NCBI GenBank assembly: GCA_029983495.1
Contig: JASBZJ010000017.1
Location: 1-16,196 of the forward strand
DNA from: Porphyromonas sp.
Lineage (GTDB): Bacteria > Bacteroidota > Bacteroidia > Bacteroidales > Porphyromonadaceae
Direction: 5' to 3'
DNA length: 16,196 nt
Made by a program: the position numbers and the translations under genes. The number at the start of each line of letters is the position of its first letter. Position 1 is the first letter of the stretch. This document shows positions 15,914 through 16,196 of this stretch, piece after piece. The notes under the pieces were generated by a model. It ran no database searches. It was not told the origin of the DNA and saw only the letters and a list, made by a program, of their open reading frames with translations.

Positions 15914-16196
15914 TTTGATGAACTTTTGGGGGTATACATTTCCCCGCCTAGCCTAATCCTAGTAAGGTGATTTTTTGTATCAACCGAAAAGTCGCTCTTT
16001 ATCATCCAATCGTAATAATTGGGATCCTTTTGCAAAACCTCAACAACACGTTGACCTTTGTATTTCCCAAAGTTGAACACCGCTTCCCCTTTGTCGTTGG
16101 CAATAAATCGACCTGCCAGGTCGATGTTGTTATGCATTTTAGAAAAGTTGGCTAGGAAGTCAACATCATTCTTAAGGTCGTTAGGGTATCGATCCA
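15910..16196 (-). CDS. DnaQ-like 3'-5' exonuclease, C-terminal fragment
   Basis: A partial gene cut by the right edge. In frame from the edge it gives 94 complete codons before TGA at 15910-15912; the ATG at 16137 is internal, because the frame stays open upstream with DRYPNDLKNDVDFLANFSK. The tail contains DLAGRFIANDKGEAVFNFGK and YKGQRVVEVLQKDPNYYDW, the pattern found at the C-terminus of Bacteroidota exonucleases annotated as DNA polymerase III epsilon-like, after the nuclease domain. The nuclease domain itself is outside the window, so catalytic residues cannot be checked. The stop overlaps the coaBC start by four bases (ATGA), so the genes are probably translationally coupled. The protein is likely involved in DNA repair or proofreading; this is inferred from the tail and gene order. 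Confidence 0.78.
   Translation of the reverse strand, partial: DRYPNDLKNDVDFLANFSKMHNNIDLAGRFIANDKGEAVFNFGKYKGQRVVEVLQKDPNYYDWMIKSDFSVDTKNHLTRIRLGGEMYTPKSSSK

Noticed and set aside
15910..16137. A complete 75-residue protein starting at ATG 16137
   Set aside because: The frame continues open to the window edge and the residues before the ATG fit the same exonuclease C-terminal family, so it is the end of a larger gene.

Overview
The window looks like a stretch of chromosome from a Bacteroidota bacterium, most likely of the order Bacteroidales or close to it. The signs are a single-chain SecD-SecF fusion, a DUF4835 (PorD-type) protein encoded between coaBC and recN, a DUF5118/DUF5117/DUF4953 metzincin lipoprotein, a TAnnTTTG promoter element upstream of secDF, and the absence of Shine-Dalgarno sequences. 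The DNA is AT-rich. I saw no tRNA, rRNA, CRISPR array, insertion sequence or phage gene. This is a core housekeeping region.

Layout, plus strand, 1-4264. The window opens in the last codons of fabD (malonyl-CoA:ACP transacylase). Next come trxB (thioredoxin reductase) and an intrinsic terminator. A probable four-gene operon follows: a membrane-anchored SIMPL-domain protein, a secreted TPR/PD40-like protein that appears truncated or frameshifted at its C-terminus, a nucleoside (uridine-type) phosphorylase, and a small GlsB/YeaQ-type membrane protein, closed by a strong terminator at 4322-4355.

Layout, minus strand, 4732-16196. After a 467-base convergent intergenic region, every remaining gene lies on the minus strand. 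Read in the direction of transcription, from right to left, these are the C-terminal end of a DnaQ-like exonuclease, coaBC (coenzyme A synthesis), a DUF4835/PorD-type protein, recN (DNA repair), rlmB (23S rRNA methylation) and ridA (enamine/imine deaminase). Four-base ATGA overlaps or short gaps link most of them, so they look like one operon ending in a hairpin at 10746-10784. Then come a monocistronic zinc metalloprotease lipoprotein with its own terminator, and secDF with its own promoter and terminator.

Functionally the window mixes fatty-acid, redox, nucleoside and coenzyme A metabolism with DNA repair, rRNA modification and protein export. The links to the cell envelope are SecDF, the PorD-like protein (a hint of a type IX secretion system elsewhere in the genome), the lipoprotein protease and the SIMPL protein. 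I found no convincing new biological system. The points most worth a second look are the decayed 3' end of the TPR/PD40 gene, the non-canonical active-site residues in CoaBC, and two intergenic regions of about 450 bases with little explained content.
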